Made by a program: the position numbers and the translations under genes | The notes under the pieces: model-generated | The model's input: the letters and a program-made list of their open reading frames with translations, nothing else | The model's database searches: none | Told to the model about the DNA's origin: nothing | In this document: positions 34,784-46,342 of the stretch, piece after piece | How the letters are laid out: the number at the start of each line of letters is the position of its first letter | Numbering within the stretch: position 1 is the first letter of the stretch | Assembly (NCBI GenBank): GCA_964036315.1 | Contig: OZ038508.1 | Span: 42,582,935 to 42,646,934 of the forward strand | Direction of reading: 5' to 3' | Origin: Acanthosepion esculentum | Lineage: Eukaryota > Mollusca > Cephalopoda > Sepiida > Sepiidae | Length of the DNA: 64,000 nt

Positions 34784-34917
34784 CCCCACTCTGTAAGCCC
34801 AGAGATTTTTTAGTGCCCCGCCCACTCTTTAAATCCTGAGATTTTATAGTACGCCGCGCCCAATCTTTAAGCCCAGAGGTTTTATAGTGCGCACTTACCC
34901 ACTCTTTAAGCCCAGAC
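34784..34917 (+). repeat. Short tandem repeat, about 40 bp, four copies
   Basis: CCCACTCTTTAAGCCCAGAG followed by ATTTTATAGTGC and a variable CCGCG-type spacer recurs four times, the last copy partial. GC content is higher than the surroundings. Confidence 0.8.
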
Positions 34918-35242
34918 GATTACAATGGATAAGGCACAATTTAATATCTGTGACTTGTGATAACGTCGTCGTGGGAAAGTAGATAGTGGCATGACCTCCT
35001 GTTGTTTTTCTCTACGACTGATTTTGGGTTGTTGATCTTCTAGATTGGCTGCCAATCAAGACTACAGAGGCCAGTGTACTGTTCCATTTCGCTCATAACT
35101 TGAGACGGATTTTCGTCTTTCCCAAAGGTATTAGTCTGATAATGAAGGCAACTAATACAGAACACTCATATCCCTTTATGTAATAAATCATAGGACTTCA
35201 CAGATTCGATCAAAATAATTTTCTAAAACAAATTGAACACCA

Positions 35243-35245
<3 letters not shown>

Positions 35246-35284
<39 letters not shown>
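35246..35284. repeat. (TA)n microsatellite
   Basis: TA run about 25 bp before the mariner element's left end. Confidence 0.95.
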
Positions 35285-35286
<2 letters not shown>

Positions 35287-35309
35287 GAATGAATGAAAAG
35301 TTCTATATA

Positions 35310-36132
35310 AGGAGTGCGATGGGTAAATTGTCGCACTATTATATTTCTAATTTTGGGCATGCGCGTTGATTTTTATTTTATGGACAGCACAGAAGAGTCA
35401 GTTGTACACAGCCTGTGTGGAAAAGAGCACTATGACGCAACTAACTACGCCAGAAATTTGAAAACGGCATGCTGTACTGCTTGACATTCACGCCGGAAAC
35501 TCCAATACAAATATTGCAAAGGATTCGGAAAGAGTTGGATGCGTCCAATGGTGACTACGAAGGTACGAATACTGTGAAAGCTCACTGATATTACTGATAA
35601 GATCTCCCAGATTTATTGGTGATGGCTTCAAACTCAAAATTATGTGCCTTGAAGAGGTAATGCTGCCCTGGGTCAAGAGAGTTGCTGCTGGAAGATCCTA
35701 TGTCTGGCAACAAGAATCTGCACTATACAACACAAGCAGGAAAACACAGTCATGGCTGTCAGACAATTTCTGCGACTATATCACCCCTTATATCTGGCCC
35801 CTTAACTACCAAATCTACAACCCCTGGATTATTATGCGTGGGGCGCAGTTGAGCGAGAGACGAACAAAACTCCTTGTAACACGAGAGATGAAGTGATGTC
35901 AAGGATAGCAGCTTTCACCAACATAAACAAAACGACTGTCCAGAAGAGTTGCACGACATTCTCATGTCACCTGGAGACTGTGGTTGAAGCCAATGGCGAT
36001 TTTATTGAATAAATTGGCTCTTTAGTATATCGATATATTTTTGTTTAATTTTGGTAAATATCTGTTAAATGAGATGCCGCTGTTATTTTCATTTTTGCGT
36101 AATTTAGACGACGATTTAGCCATCGCACACTG
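35310..36132 (+). mobile_element. Mariner-like deletion derivative with both terminal inverted repeats
   Basis: Terminal repeats AGTGCGATGGGTAAATTGTC (from 35313) and the complement ending at 36132 (AGTGTGCGATGGCTAAATCG) are clearly homologous, and TA lies outside each end (35308-35309, 36133-36134). At 823 bp it is shorter than a typical mariner of about 1.3 kb. The plus strand keeps part of the helix-turn-helix region (RIRKELDASNGDYEG), then the late catalytic domain (LPWVKRVAAGRSYVWQQ; LSDNFCDYITPYIWP) and the C-terminus (ETVVEANGDFIE). The first catalytic block is deleted. The Asp expected after WQQ reads Glu, and the SPD/NPLD region is altered. It cannot encode active transposase. Confidence 0.9.
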
Positions 36133-36134
36133 TA

Positions 36135-36170
<36 letters not shown>
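36133..36170. repeat. (TG)n-(TA)n tract between two transposons
   Basis: It fills the gap between the mariner's right end and the foldback's left arm. Confidence 0.95.
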
Positions 36171-36172
<2 letters not shown>

Positions 36173-37050
36173 ACGTAAATCATTCAAACGAAAAACAAAT
36201 ACTGAAGCTAATTATATGGCGAGAATCACTCTCACAAACAATATATAATAATAAAATAAAATACAATCAACTTCGAATCCGTTAATGAATGGTGTGATCC
36301 TTGTTCATAAATTCCGGGTTGATCAGGTCTTATTTTTTCTACGAGCCGGGCTTTCAGTCGTTCCGAACGACCATCTTCAGGTAGACATTTCAGTGTGTTT
36401 TTGTTAAATTCCGAGTAGTAATGCGACATCGAAAGAACTAAATTGTTCAATAATAAGAGTAAATGTAAACAAAAACACACTGAAATGTCTACCTGAAGAT
36501 GGTCGTTCGTTTCGTTTGAATGATTTACGTTACATAAATTGAATACGCACTACAAAATTGATATTAAAATAACCTGATCCTAAGTGCGAATTTTCTGATA
36601 ATAACTGTGACATTTACTCTTATTATTGAACAATTTTGTTCATGCCACTTTTCTTCAGTACAAGAACGCACATTTTTCAAATTTAAAAAAAATTCAACCT
36701 CAGCGTTGCGTCTGCACGCTCCAAAATTATTCTTACATTTAACAATATCTCATTGCTAAAAAAACACTCTTTCGGACCGCACTATCTTTCGATGTCGCAT
36801 TACTACTCGGAATTTAACAAAAACACACTGAAATGTCTACCTGAAGATGGTCGTTCGGAACGACTGAAAGCCCGGCTCGTAGATAAAAATAAGACCTGAA
36901 AAACCCGGAATTTATGAACAAGTATCACACCATTCATTAACGGATTCGAAGTTGATTGTATTTTATTTTATTAGTAAATATTGTTTGTGAGAGTGATTCT
37001 CGCCATATAATTAGCTTCAGTATTTTTTTTCGTTTGAATGATTTACGTTA
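36171..37050. mobile_element. Nested foldback element with 266-bp arms
   Basis: Arms 36171-36436 and 36785-37050 are near-perfect inverted copies, starting TAACGTAAATCATTCAAACG and containing GAATGGTGTGATCC, GAGCCGGGCTTTCAGTCG and AACGACCATCTTCAGG. Directly inside is a second inverted pair, AATTGTTCAATAATAAGAGT near 36445 and its complement near 36612-36635. The centre carries an extra partial copy of the arm (36470-36540). The arms hold a CTGAAGA ... GAAA hairpin like that of SINE family 1. No transposase frame. A smaller relative is at 32181-32347. Confidence 0.85.
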
Positions 37051-37074
37051 CATAAATTGAATACGCACTACAAA

Positions 37075-37080
<6 letters not shown>

Positions 37081-37116
<36 letters not shown>
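37081..37116. repeat. (TA)n microsatellite
   Basis: Follows the AATTGAATACGCACTACA terminus of the foldback. Confidence 0.95.
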
Positions 37117-37119
<3 letters not shown>

Positions 37120-37425
37120 AGGTCCAGTTTTTATCCAGACTGTTGAGATGATATCTGAAGGCTGTACACATCGGAATTTCTTGAAAATGATAACACGGAC
37201 TTACCCAAACCTTTTGAGTTAAATTGGATAGGTGAAACTGTTAAGTCTTCGAGAGTTGTACTTGCACCTAAGTCACAGAGTCATTTAGGCTACTGGCCTT
37301 GTTTAAAAAATGAACACCATATTATGCAATATCTCTCCAAAAGTTGTAGCTAAGACAAAGCGTATATAATGCTGCTTAGCTAGACTATCAATATAATTTG
37401 TATTATTATTTAAATGAGTTTGTAA

Positions 37426-37477
<52 letters not shown>

Positions 37478-37970
37478 AGAGAGAGAGTGAGTGATTAGCG
37501 TTTTTTTTATACAAGTGAGTGAAACCAAAGGTCATTCATTCCTTACCACTTCAAATAGAGTTTGTCAGTATATTTGCTACGAAAAGGGAAACTACATTTA
37601 TTTTCTTTTTGTAAGAGCGAAGAAACTGAAAAACCGCTCACAATGGCCTATAAAGAACTGTGGAGTCGCAGTGGGCTGTGAGAATATATTATGAGAATAG
37701 GTGTAGCTTACGGATGGCGCAAATGTCGATATCTGATCAGTATTGATTGGGTCACGTAGAGAAGGCGTATAATTTTGTAAGTCACGTAACCGGTGATGAT
37801 TTTCGGCTAAAAACATAATTGAAGGGTGTCACAGCATCTAGCATGTATTTTATGTGTGTGTGTGTGTGGGGGGGGGTATATGTTGATTTTCGTAAAAAAA
37901 ATAATTCCTTCGCACTTAATTTAGATATATAATTAAGCATATTCTTCTGCAGATAGAATTTAATATCGTA
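37120..37970. other. Unassigned DNA with a (CA)n-(TA)n tract
   Basis: CA/TA run at about 37430-37474 followed by GA repeats, and (TG)n-(G)n near 37854-37876. No gene recognised. Confidence 0.5.
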
Positions 37971-37971
37971 T

Positions 37972-37973
37972 AA

Positions 37974-38023
<50 letters not shown>
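37972..38023. repeat. Palindromic (CA)n-(TA)n-(TG)n tract
   Basis: The CA, TA and TG blocks are of similar length, so the tract is self-complementary across about 50 bp. Confidence 0.95.
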
Positions 38024-38232
38024 ATCAGAGTGCATATATATGTACATAGGGTTTTATACATATATATTTTTATAGAAGTAATGGTTTCTAGTTTTTCACC
38101 AGACATATTTTCTATTACTCCCTGCATTAATTTTAGCGAATACGTGTATTTGAGAACACGCCCCGTTTATTCTGAACCATGTTCATTTCGTCTTTCAGCC
38201 CGGGAACAAAATAACACTTAAGAAAACATGCT

Positions 38233-38325
38233 CTCCAACAGGATTCCAACGCGCGTTGCCATTTGCAGGAGGAACCACAGTCTTATCCGTTGTACTTTAA
38301 CCGCCTGACTACGTAGCACTTCACA
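38233..38325 (-). mobile_element. Possible tRNA-like SINE head
   Basis: The minus strand has an A-box-like CGTAGTCAGGCGGTTAAAG and a B-box-like GTTGGAATCCTG at plausible spacing. No second copy was seen in the window, and the acceptor stem does not pair. Low confidence. Confidence 0.3.
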
Positions 38326-38329
38326 AGGA

Positions 38330-38738
38330 ATCAATGTTCAATTTTGGCTTTAACCTGCCGGAGGGGGTCCTATTTTCTCGAGTAAGTAGAGCAGTGGACA
38401 GTATAAATGCTGTTTACATTAAACGGAGGGTCTACTGAAATACGAGTTTCCACTAAAAACATATATGTTATGCACATTTCAAGTAATTAATGTATCTTTA
38501 TTAATGTGACATTATTTCCTCCAGCGCCAAACATTATATATAGTGGGTATATGTTCATAAGTAAACATTAGTGCTTTTTAAAGAGGGAAATTAATATTTA
38601 TTAGATTAGCGATTGAAAGTCTTAATATATATATATTGTTTCTTTAAAAATATAACTGCCAATGATTTGATTACTATACACTTCTGTCAAATGAATACCA
38701 CATCAGTAAAACCCCGTGTAGCGACATATACATTTGTT

Positions 38739-38769
<31 letters not shown>

Positions 38770-39575
38770 TCTCAGAGTTGAACTGATTAAAAAAAGTTTG
38801 AATGTAGTTAGAAACAGACATAGAAATGTCACACACACATTTTATCTATCTCTCTCTCTCTATGTATATATATATACGCACACACAAAATAGTGTTTATG
38901 TGTCTAATACATTAAGTGAAAATCCGGAACTTATAAGAAAATAATGGTTTTCAAGAAACAAGACTTTTTTTATTTCGCATCAAAAAGAAAAAGAAAACCA
39001 GAGGAGACAGAGCAAAAGAGAATCTGAGAATTGCATAGAGAGAGAAAGAGAGAGGAATAACAGTGTGATCAGAAGCATCGCAAGTCTATTTTCATCCTGT
39101 GTTCTGTCACGATCGAATGGCTTTTATTCGAGTCGACTGTTTTTAGAAAAAAATGAGGCGTCGAAGTAAAACTGAATTTTTAAAAAAAAGCGCGAGAAAA
39201 AGCAAAATGCATTGAAAACATTGGAGAAAATGACAAAAAATATACTTAAAATTAGCAAAGAGATTGACGCCGCTGGCTGCCGCTAGTTCATTTGTTGCCA
39301 ATCAGATATGACATGTACACACTCATATAACAAGGTTTTTTTGTTGTTTTTTTTTTTTACACACACAAGCTCGCTCGAACGGGTACAAACACGCACACAG
39401 TATTAAGATTGGCTTAGATTTGGCAAAAGGTTGCAAGCAGACGACAACCAATGAAGATTGAACACAAGAACTAATGGTCTGTTAGAATATCTAGCCAAGA
39501 AAAAAAAATGGAGGACGAACCTCGATTCTAAAAAGATACACAAATAAAATGTACACACAAGGTCAAAAAGACATC
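38330..39575. other. Unassigned DNA with (TA)n and A-rich patches
   Basis: (TA)n-(TG)n at 38738-38770 and TA/CA runs near 38860-38885. No gene recognised. Confidence 0.45.
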
Positions 39576-39579
39576 CATA

Positions 39580-39720
39580 TAATGGCTGGATGTACGTTTC
39601 CGAGTACATATTCCTGCTAAGATGGATAGCTAATCCCTGTTGCAGACGCGGGCCCAGGGACATCCGTGTCTTTTCAACATCTACGCTGTTGTTTAAACAG
39701 AAGTCATTATAAATCATTTA
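39580..39720 (-). mobile_element. Partial copy of the 53.4-53.9 kb SINE body
   Basis: AGCTAATCCCTGTTGCAGAC, GTGTCTTTTCAACATC and surrounding bases align with 53468-53530 in the same orientation. The tRNA-like head is absent. The minus-strand open frame 39403-39717 crossing it is not a gene. Confidence 0.6.
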
Positions 39721-39879
39721 AAGTTCATAGGATTATACGAAAATATCAATACAAGTCACATTTGAAAGACGAACGCAAATATTTAACAAAATACGATGTA
39801 GAGTTTATGCATTAAGTGTAAACTTTCCTGAATACATATTCATTACTAATATTAGATATTTGTCTGCTTCAGTTTTCAT

Positions 39880-40050
39880 CTATATTTAATTCAGTTTGAT
39901 CTATCAATCTAATTTAGTTTTACCGATCTCTGTCTAATTCGCTTTTATCCAGCCATCTATCTGATTCTGGTTTTATCCATCTATCTGATTCTAGTTTTAT
40001 CCATCTATGTCTATCTATCCAACTATCTAATTTTATTTTACTCTATCTAT
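39880..40050 (+). repeat. Degenerate CTAT-rich tandem repeat
   Basis: Repeated units of TATCTGATTCTRGTTTTATC and CATCTATC, about 24 bp, strongly varied. Confidence 0.7.
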
Positions 40051-40639
40051 AATGGTGAACAAAAGAAATGACCTAGATTGCAATAAAATCTAATTACCTT
40101 AATTTTTACCAAGATGCAAATACTCGCCAGTGTGCTTTCAGGAGAAGCACATATACAAATTCAGTGTTGTAATGCAAGTAGTCTCTTTAACATGACCCCT
40201 ATGAGAAGATTTACAGACTCCAACGCATCGTGATAATTGAAACAAGCAATTCTAATATTATTATTCACTTGAAGAAACGTAGAATTAACGGCTTTTATTA
40301 ATGGACCAAAACTAAAATTGCCCAAATTAAATTTATATCCTAAAGGAAATTAAAAGATGTAATCTTTATTTAGTATGGATTCCAGTGACAAGAACTGTAT
40401 CCAAAACATCACATGGGATGGCGGAATATAATTTAAACATTGTTACGTCAGGATTTGATTCGTTTCTTACGGTTTATGGAACTTTGACAGGTTATTTAAA
40501 GTCAGTAAATATTTTTAGAGAGTAAGAATGTTTTTTGGAGATAATTATTTACTGATACAATACGCAATTATTAACTCATAGCTCAGCGGGGTGACAAGAT
40601 GAGTTCATACCATTCGCAAGGATACTTTGGCGTAAGTGA

Positions 40640-40770
40640 ATACAACGAACCCTCGTGGAATTGGACGTCAGTACCTGGATGGGTGACCACATGGTATTCC
40701 CAAGCGGTCACCCATCCAGGTACTAACCAGGCTCGACGTTGCTTAACTTCAGTGATCGTATGCGAACCTG
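40640..40770 (-). pseudogene. 5S rRNA-derived sequence with an inverted partial duplicate
   Basis: The minus strand from about 40767 reads CGATCACTGAAGTTAAGCAA, then GAGCCTGGTTAGTACCTGGA and TGGGTGACCGCTTGGGAATA, close to eukaryotic 5S rRNA positions of about 25-100, including A-box and C-box regions. From about 40690 leftwards AGTACCTGGATGGGTGACC appears again on the plus strand (40669-40687), giving a head-to-head palindrome. Ends of a full 5S gene are missing, so it is a pseudogene or SINE head. Confidence 0.8.
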
Positions 40771-41429
40771 TGTTTCAACTTGATATGTCTTGTTCCATCA
40801 GGGCTTTTCACACATTGGTTCGATTATGTTAGTATCAAAACAGCCGATAGACCAATCTTATAACGCTGCAATGCCTTCACCAGTGAGAAACTTCTTTTAC
40901 ACAAGTGAATTTTGACAAGTCTCGGAATCATGTAGAAGTATTCACTTCTGCTATATACGGTAATACGTGGAAATTTAGCAAAGTAATATAATTTTCCAGT
41001 GTTTCAATTTTTATCGAATTTTTTATTCTATTGCTTTTGATCTAACCGAAAAGCATTAAAGCTCTACCACTGAATTTTACTTTTTTCTTTTTTTTTTTTT
41101 TGCATATTTTGGATTGATTATTGTACGGCTTCAAACCTACTCCCTTGCATTAGCATTCAGGTCTATCTATTTTGCCTTCGGCACTATATATCAAATTGCC
41201 TATTTTTAATTATTTCATATCACATGTTGTTTTGCTCAGTGCTTTTGCATTATTTCATGTTTTTCGTTTAATGATAATGGCTTTTTTGTAGCAATGCATC
41301 CATTTAGATTGCTTTAAGTAGTACCTTTCTTACTGTATGAATTGACATTTCAATATTAATGTTACGTTCGTTCATTACATGGATTGAATGCTGATAACTT
41401 TACTACATTTATTTTCTGTCTCATAGGCA

Positions 41430-41700
41430 CGATAGGAAGCCCATAGCCGAGTTCGAATTCCAGTCAAATCCATTACATTCCCCAGATATAGGTAAATAGC
41501 AGAACGGACTGGGTTCTATTGCCTTGGATGGCAAGTGGTCTATGACAGAAAGAAATGGCAATCTATTGCGGAATAAAACTGCCTCGTCAGTCATGTATCG
41601 AAAGATACATGATCACCTAAGCGTGTATCATGCATGGCACATAACTGACTGACCATTGTTTTTCATATCGGAAATTATTTTACCATCAAGTCCTTTTCCT
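41430..41700 (+). mobile_element. tRNA-derived SINE, family 2
   Basis: B-box GAGTTCGAATTCC (about 41450-41462), then the family-2 body (ACTGGGTTCTATTGCCTTGG, AGAAAGAAATGGCAATC, GCGTGTATCATGCATGG) to ATAACTGACTGACCATT. The A-box head is degraded. Confidence 0.85.
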
Positions 41701-41849
41701 CTGGGTGATTGAACAAGCCTCACTTGAGATTTCAGGCTCCTTGACTCATTGTGATTATTATCATTTGCATTGATCGTGGAAGCACCTTCTTTTGAGTCTC
41801 TTCCACCAAGTAGTGGTTCGTAAAAAGGAGTTGCCAGAGTCGAACTTCC

Positions 41850-43570
41850 TCAATACGAAAGGAAAAGGTAATGCGACGAAAGGAAAAGGAAGGATTCGTC
41901 CTCGTCTACGAGGCATGGTGAGTCTTAGCTCGGAAAGTCAAAACTAGTGAAATTACGGAATATAGTTCTTCAGAACATTTGCCATGAAAATAGCGATAAG
42001 GTAGCAGACGGTTTGCAATGTTTCGTCTGTAGGAGATGCGTGGTAGGGTGGAAAATGATCACTGGCAAGGCCACTTAGTCGATTTTGAAATGAATTCTTC
42101 CAATCTTACTCTTGTAAGGAGAGTATAGCACCATCTTCTAGCATCTTTGGCGATGTATCGGGTGAACCAATAATAGATTTTCAAAAGGTGTTTAAGGCAA
42201 AAGACTTCATTACATAGGGGATAGTCTGCTCGGTGATATTGAAACGTTATTTATACACCCCATTGAAAAGTCAGAGATTAGATCGGTTACCAGATATGGG
42301 AGGTGTACCTATATTGTTATATAATATGCAGAGATAGTCACGGATTATATGAGTATATTTTTAAACAGATCGTTATTATAAAGCAGAAATCAGATAGAAC
42401 ACAGTTCACAGCTTTGGGGAACGCCTGCATTGATTTCATGGACTTCAGAAGACTGACAATTAACAGTACCCTTATGGATCAAGCTGTTAGGAACGAGATG
42501 ATCAGAAAACTCTTCTAGTGATGATATAGCTGAATAATTAGTATAGCAAACACCTATTCTACACATTACCAAAGCCTTTTCGAGGTATCTAAACCTATTG
42601 TCCACCTGGTAAATGTATTGTCTAATGCCGCGCTGATTATTTGAGAAATGACATTCGGGGCATCAGCAGTAGGCCTATCTGAGCGAAATCCATACAGTTT
42701 GTCGCTCAGGAGGTTATTCCTGTTCAACTTTTCAATAACCTTCTTGGACATTAAAATTTTTTGCGGATGAAACCAAGGAGATTGATGGATCGATACTGTG
42801 ACGGAAATGAGTGCACACTTGCATTGTTTAAAATGAGTGCTCACCTGCATTCCTTAAAACATGGGATATAGCGTACACTTTCCATATATTTGAATAGCAT
42901 TTCTCCTCCCGACAGTGAATAAACAATTTAACCAAGTTGGGAGATAGTTGTGAAGTAAGGTTCTTAAGAATAATCACAGGGATGTTATCCGGAATGATAC
43001 GTGTATTCAAAAGTTTTGATCTGTCTGGAAACTTCCCGTGCCGTGATAAAGATATTACAGATGAAGGCACATGGTGGGTAGCCCTTATTGTCCAACGTGG
43101 AATTACACACAGAGTTCGTTGCAAAGTGTCTTACATTATACAGTGTAACCCGGATATAAGAGAGTTGTCGTGACCGGAGACGAAGTATCTTATATCTGGG
43201 TTTCTCTTATATCAGGGTTTGGTCTATTTTGTTTTATTAACACAGGCTCTAATTTGGGACCAGAGAACATCTCTCTTATATCCGGGTTAAACTGTATATG
43301 AACTTTAACCTCAGGGCTATTATTAGACATTGATATTTTGCCTATTTTGAGAATTGAGAAGATTTTTCCAGAATTGACGAGAATCCAGTCTTTTTTTTCA
43401 TCCTACGTTTGGACTTACTGAGGATGGCTGCTCTTGGCATATTCAGCAACTATCTTGCAAAGATTGCGTACAGATATGAATGCAATAGGGTTACAACTAC
43501 ACCGTTCCACGTGGTATATATTGTAGTAGAGTCTACGGTAAATTATAGCTGCAGCAAATCCTAGCGTGAA
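41850..43570 (-). pseudogene. Decayed jockey-like LINE, split by a MITE
   Basis: Minus-strand reading gives, in order: a pre-RT segment (FISVRNLCKIVAEYAK, about 43440-43490); after the MITE, PDNIPVIILKNL and SPNLVKLFIHCREEKC (about 42900-43000); LLSDKLYGFRSD (about 42680-42720); INAGVPQ (about 42415-42440); and the C-terminal YRYFHGKCSEE (about 41965-42000) followed by LTFRAKTHHAS (about 41915-41945). No intact frame spans the domain. It is one of the longest surviving copies of the window's main LINE family. The endonuclease is not recognised. Confidence 0.85.
43141..43294. mobile_element. TA-flanked MITE inserted in the LINE (pogo/Tigger-like ends)
   Basis: Inverted ends CAGTGTAACCCGGATATAAG (from 43141) and the complement ending at 43294 match at 23 of 24 positions, with TA on each side (43139-43140, 43295-43296). 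Two internal degenerate copies of the end motif lie at about 43188-43219. CAGT-type ends with TA duplication suggest a Tc1/pogo-class derivative. 154 bp, non-coding. Confidence 0.9.
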
Positions 43571-43574
43571 CTAA

Positions 43575-44510
43575 GGTTGGCTATTCGATATTTGTTTTTT
43601 TTTTCTGTGGGATAACATTTTTCATACCAGAAAGAATCCATTCGCAAATGAGAAAGGCAGTTGAAGAAGATCTAATTTCGATTGAATGTGGAAAGGGGAG
43701 CTTTCACAGTCTAAGATCTGAGGATATCCCAGTCAGATTTGCTGTACAGAAAGATCATCTTATGAAATGGGGCATCAGGAGATGCCTTTGATTTAGAATT
43801 AAGTATATCACTGAGTGTTCTGAACTTTTAAATGGAAGTAATACTTCAGCGGAGTATTTTCCTGATGCCATGTGTCAGAATCACTATTAAGCTTATATAC
43901 GACCTGGGTCAGTTCGGAAGCCACGGAGAAGTCATGACAGGTTTTGGAAATTTGGAAAGTTTCCTTGTTTGTTATTCTTTAGCACCAGTTTACATTAGGA
44001 AGAAAGTTCCTCGCCAAGAATTAGAGTCTTCACTCGTTCGACGCCATTTAAAACCATTAATCTCAGAACTCCGTTGTATACAGGCATGATATTAAATATG
44101 ATCTATTTATTAAGTTATTTGTGATAGCTATATAGTATTTGTGTGGGAATTCACTGTTACAGTTAGGTAGGCATGAGTTGGTTGACTTTTTTTTATTGAT
44201 GTCCGTTATTTAAATCAATTCATACAAAGGAGTTCTGATATTTAACTTTCGCTATATATGAAATTAAAAAAAAGAGTTATAGATACGGGAACGTGTGTGA
44301 TAATGTGTACTCCAGTTTTTAATAGTTACCCACAAAACGTAGTATTGTGCGTTTCATTCAGTTGCTATTTTTATTTGTCAACGTGTTATATCACTAACGA
44401 GATATTTTGTTAAGGTATCAATTAGTAAATCAGACATGATGGGTCATGCGTAGGCCGGTTGACATAATACACATTATTTAATAAATTAAAATACAATGTA
44501 TTTCAAATAA
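43575..44510. other. Unassigned DNA
   Basis: The plus-strand frame 43832-44089 (85 codons) has no recognised domain. The start of the neighbouring LINE may extend here in unrecognisable form. Confidence 0.35.
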
Positions 44511-44540
44511 AATGATCCACTATAACACATACAATGCATG

Positions 44541-44557
44541 CACACACACACACACAC

Positions 44558-44594
<37 letters not shown>
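44541..44594. repeat. (CA)n-(TA)n microsatellite
   Basis: CA then TA, ending exactly where the 5S-derived element begins. Confidence 0.95.
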
Positions 44595-44596
<2 letters not shown>

Positions 44597-44930
44597 CGCC
44601 GGTTTGCGTACGATCACCGAAGATAAGCAGCGTCTACCTCAATCAGTATCGACGTGAGTTATTGCTTGAGAATACCAGCACAAAATTTGAAATCGTATAA
44701 CCTAGTTTCAATTCAAAGTGGATGTGTTTTATTCACTTACGCACAAATAACCATTGGAAAAAAGGTATGAATGCATCTGTACGCTCCACTAGATATGCGT
44801 TTATTGGGTAGGACTTGTATCAGTAAATCAATATTATTTCCCTAAAATTCTTACAATGTAAAACTATTGACTGGCTTTAGTTCGAATACAAAAAGGTTGA
44901 TAAAGCGTAAGAAACAAATCATTCAAATTG
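44595..44930 (+). mobile_element. 5S-rRNA-derived SINE-like element
   Basis: The head reads CGCCGGTTTGCGTACGATCA, CCGAAGATAAGCAG and a weak C-box part (TTGCTTGAGAATACCAGC). At 44875-44930 it ends in a tail (AAAAAGGTTGATAAAGCGTA) like that of 10570-11190. About 170 bp of unrelated sequence separates head and tail. Confidence 0.6.
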
Positions 44931-44934
44931 AGGA

Positions 44935-45010
44935 ATAGAATAGAATAGAATTGAGGAATAGAATAGAATTGAGGAATAGAATAGAATAGAATAGAATAGA
45001 ATTGAGGAAT
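44935..45010 (+). repeat. Short tandem repeat GAATA/GAATTGAG
   Basis: AGAATAGAATAGAATTGAGG-type units repeated with varying numbers of GAATA. Confidence 0.9.
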
Positions 45011-45603
45011 AGGACAACTGCATGCTGCAGGAAAATCTTGGCATCATGTACTACCTATTTCTTCAAGTAAGATAATTTCTGAGGAGTGGATTTATTCAAT
45101 TGATAAGACTAAGAAGATAGTAAAAAAGGTTTACTTTAAAAGCTCAACTTCGTTTTCAGTACATTTCATTCAGTGCTGTTTATTATTCACAGTCACTTTT
45201 ATACAACGACAATTTCAGATCAAAATATTCGTCCATGTAGTGAGAGAGAGAGAGAGAGGAACGTCTGATTATCCAGTTGTATACACTCACGAACATAAAC
45301 GCCCACCTCCAAAAAGTAGAGGGGTAGTTTATCTTAGTCATAATCGCAGAAGAATAGAATGTCGAATTTCGGATAAGGGACAGCGATCATACTTATACAT
45401 TGGCCAACATTAATTGATGAAGTCAGGAGTTTGTATAAAATATATATGTTAATCGGCACAACGCTTCTTCATTACATAGATTCATTCATACATACTTTTG
45501 ATCCCATATCTTAAGAAAGAAAACGTAACAAATGGTTTTATTTAACGTTTAATTTTGAGCGACTGTTCTAGAATATATTACATTGAATTAAAAACAATGA
45601 TTG

Positions 45604-45607
<4 letters not shown>

Positions 45608-45657
<50 letters not shown>
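45608..45657. repeat. (TA)n microsatellite
   Basis: Pure TA run of about 50 bp. Confidence 0.95.
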
Positions 45658-45660
<3 letters not shown>

Positions 45661-45899
45661 GTTGCGTGTGTGCATATTCAGAAAGGTTTCTTCTAATTCA
45701 AAATGTTGACTTCAACATATACCAGTAATGCCTGTTACGGGGGTGCAACGATATGTATAAATATTTCATAGGCTTCATTCTTATACCTTTGTTTGTAATC
45801 TTCAGAATTGATATTAAATACACAACATACACATAACGTTTATACCTATAGGTAAAGACATAATCTGAAACTCTTCAAACGGTGTGCATGAAATGACAA

Positions 45900-46290
45900 A
45901 ACACGCACGCACACACACACACACACACACACATATATAAAACCAAAAACCGTATAAATATGTATCTATATATCATCATAGAAGTTTTTATATATAATGC
46001 AGATATAGTTTTATAGAGACATAGTGGAAAACACGACACTGTTTTTGTGTGCGCGCTTGCCTATACATTCGGTATCCATTTTATTATTTGCGCGGAAACA
46101 TGGACCTCTGTATTTAAATATTTATTCAAGTTTGCATGTGAATACACACACACACACATTATATATATATATATATATATATATATAAGATTCTTTGTGT
46201 GTATAAAAATACATATATATGTTTGCTTGCAAATGTACACAATTAGATTTTTATATATTTATCAAATGTTAACATATATTTTGCGTGTAA

Positions 46291-46342
<52 letters not shown>

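Noticed and set aside
37972..38023. Rho-independent-type terminator or regulatory hairpin
   Set aside because: Purely dinucleotide repeats in a eukaryotic context; no basis for a terminator call.
43832..44089. 85-codon plus-strand open frame
   Set aside because: No domain recognised, and it adjoins a decayed LINE, so probably chance or old repeat sequence.
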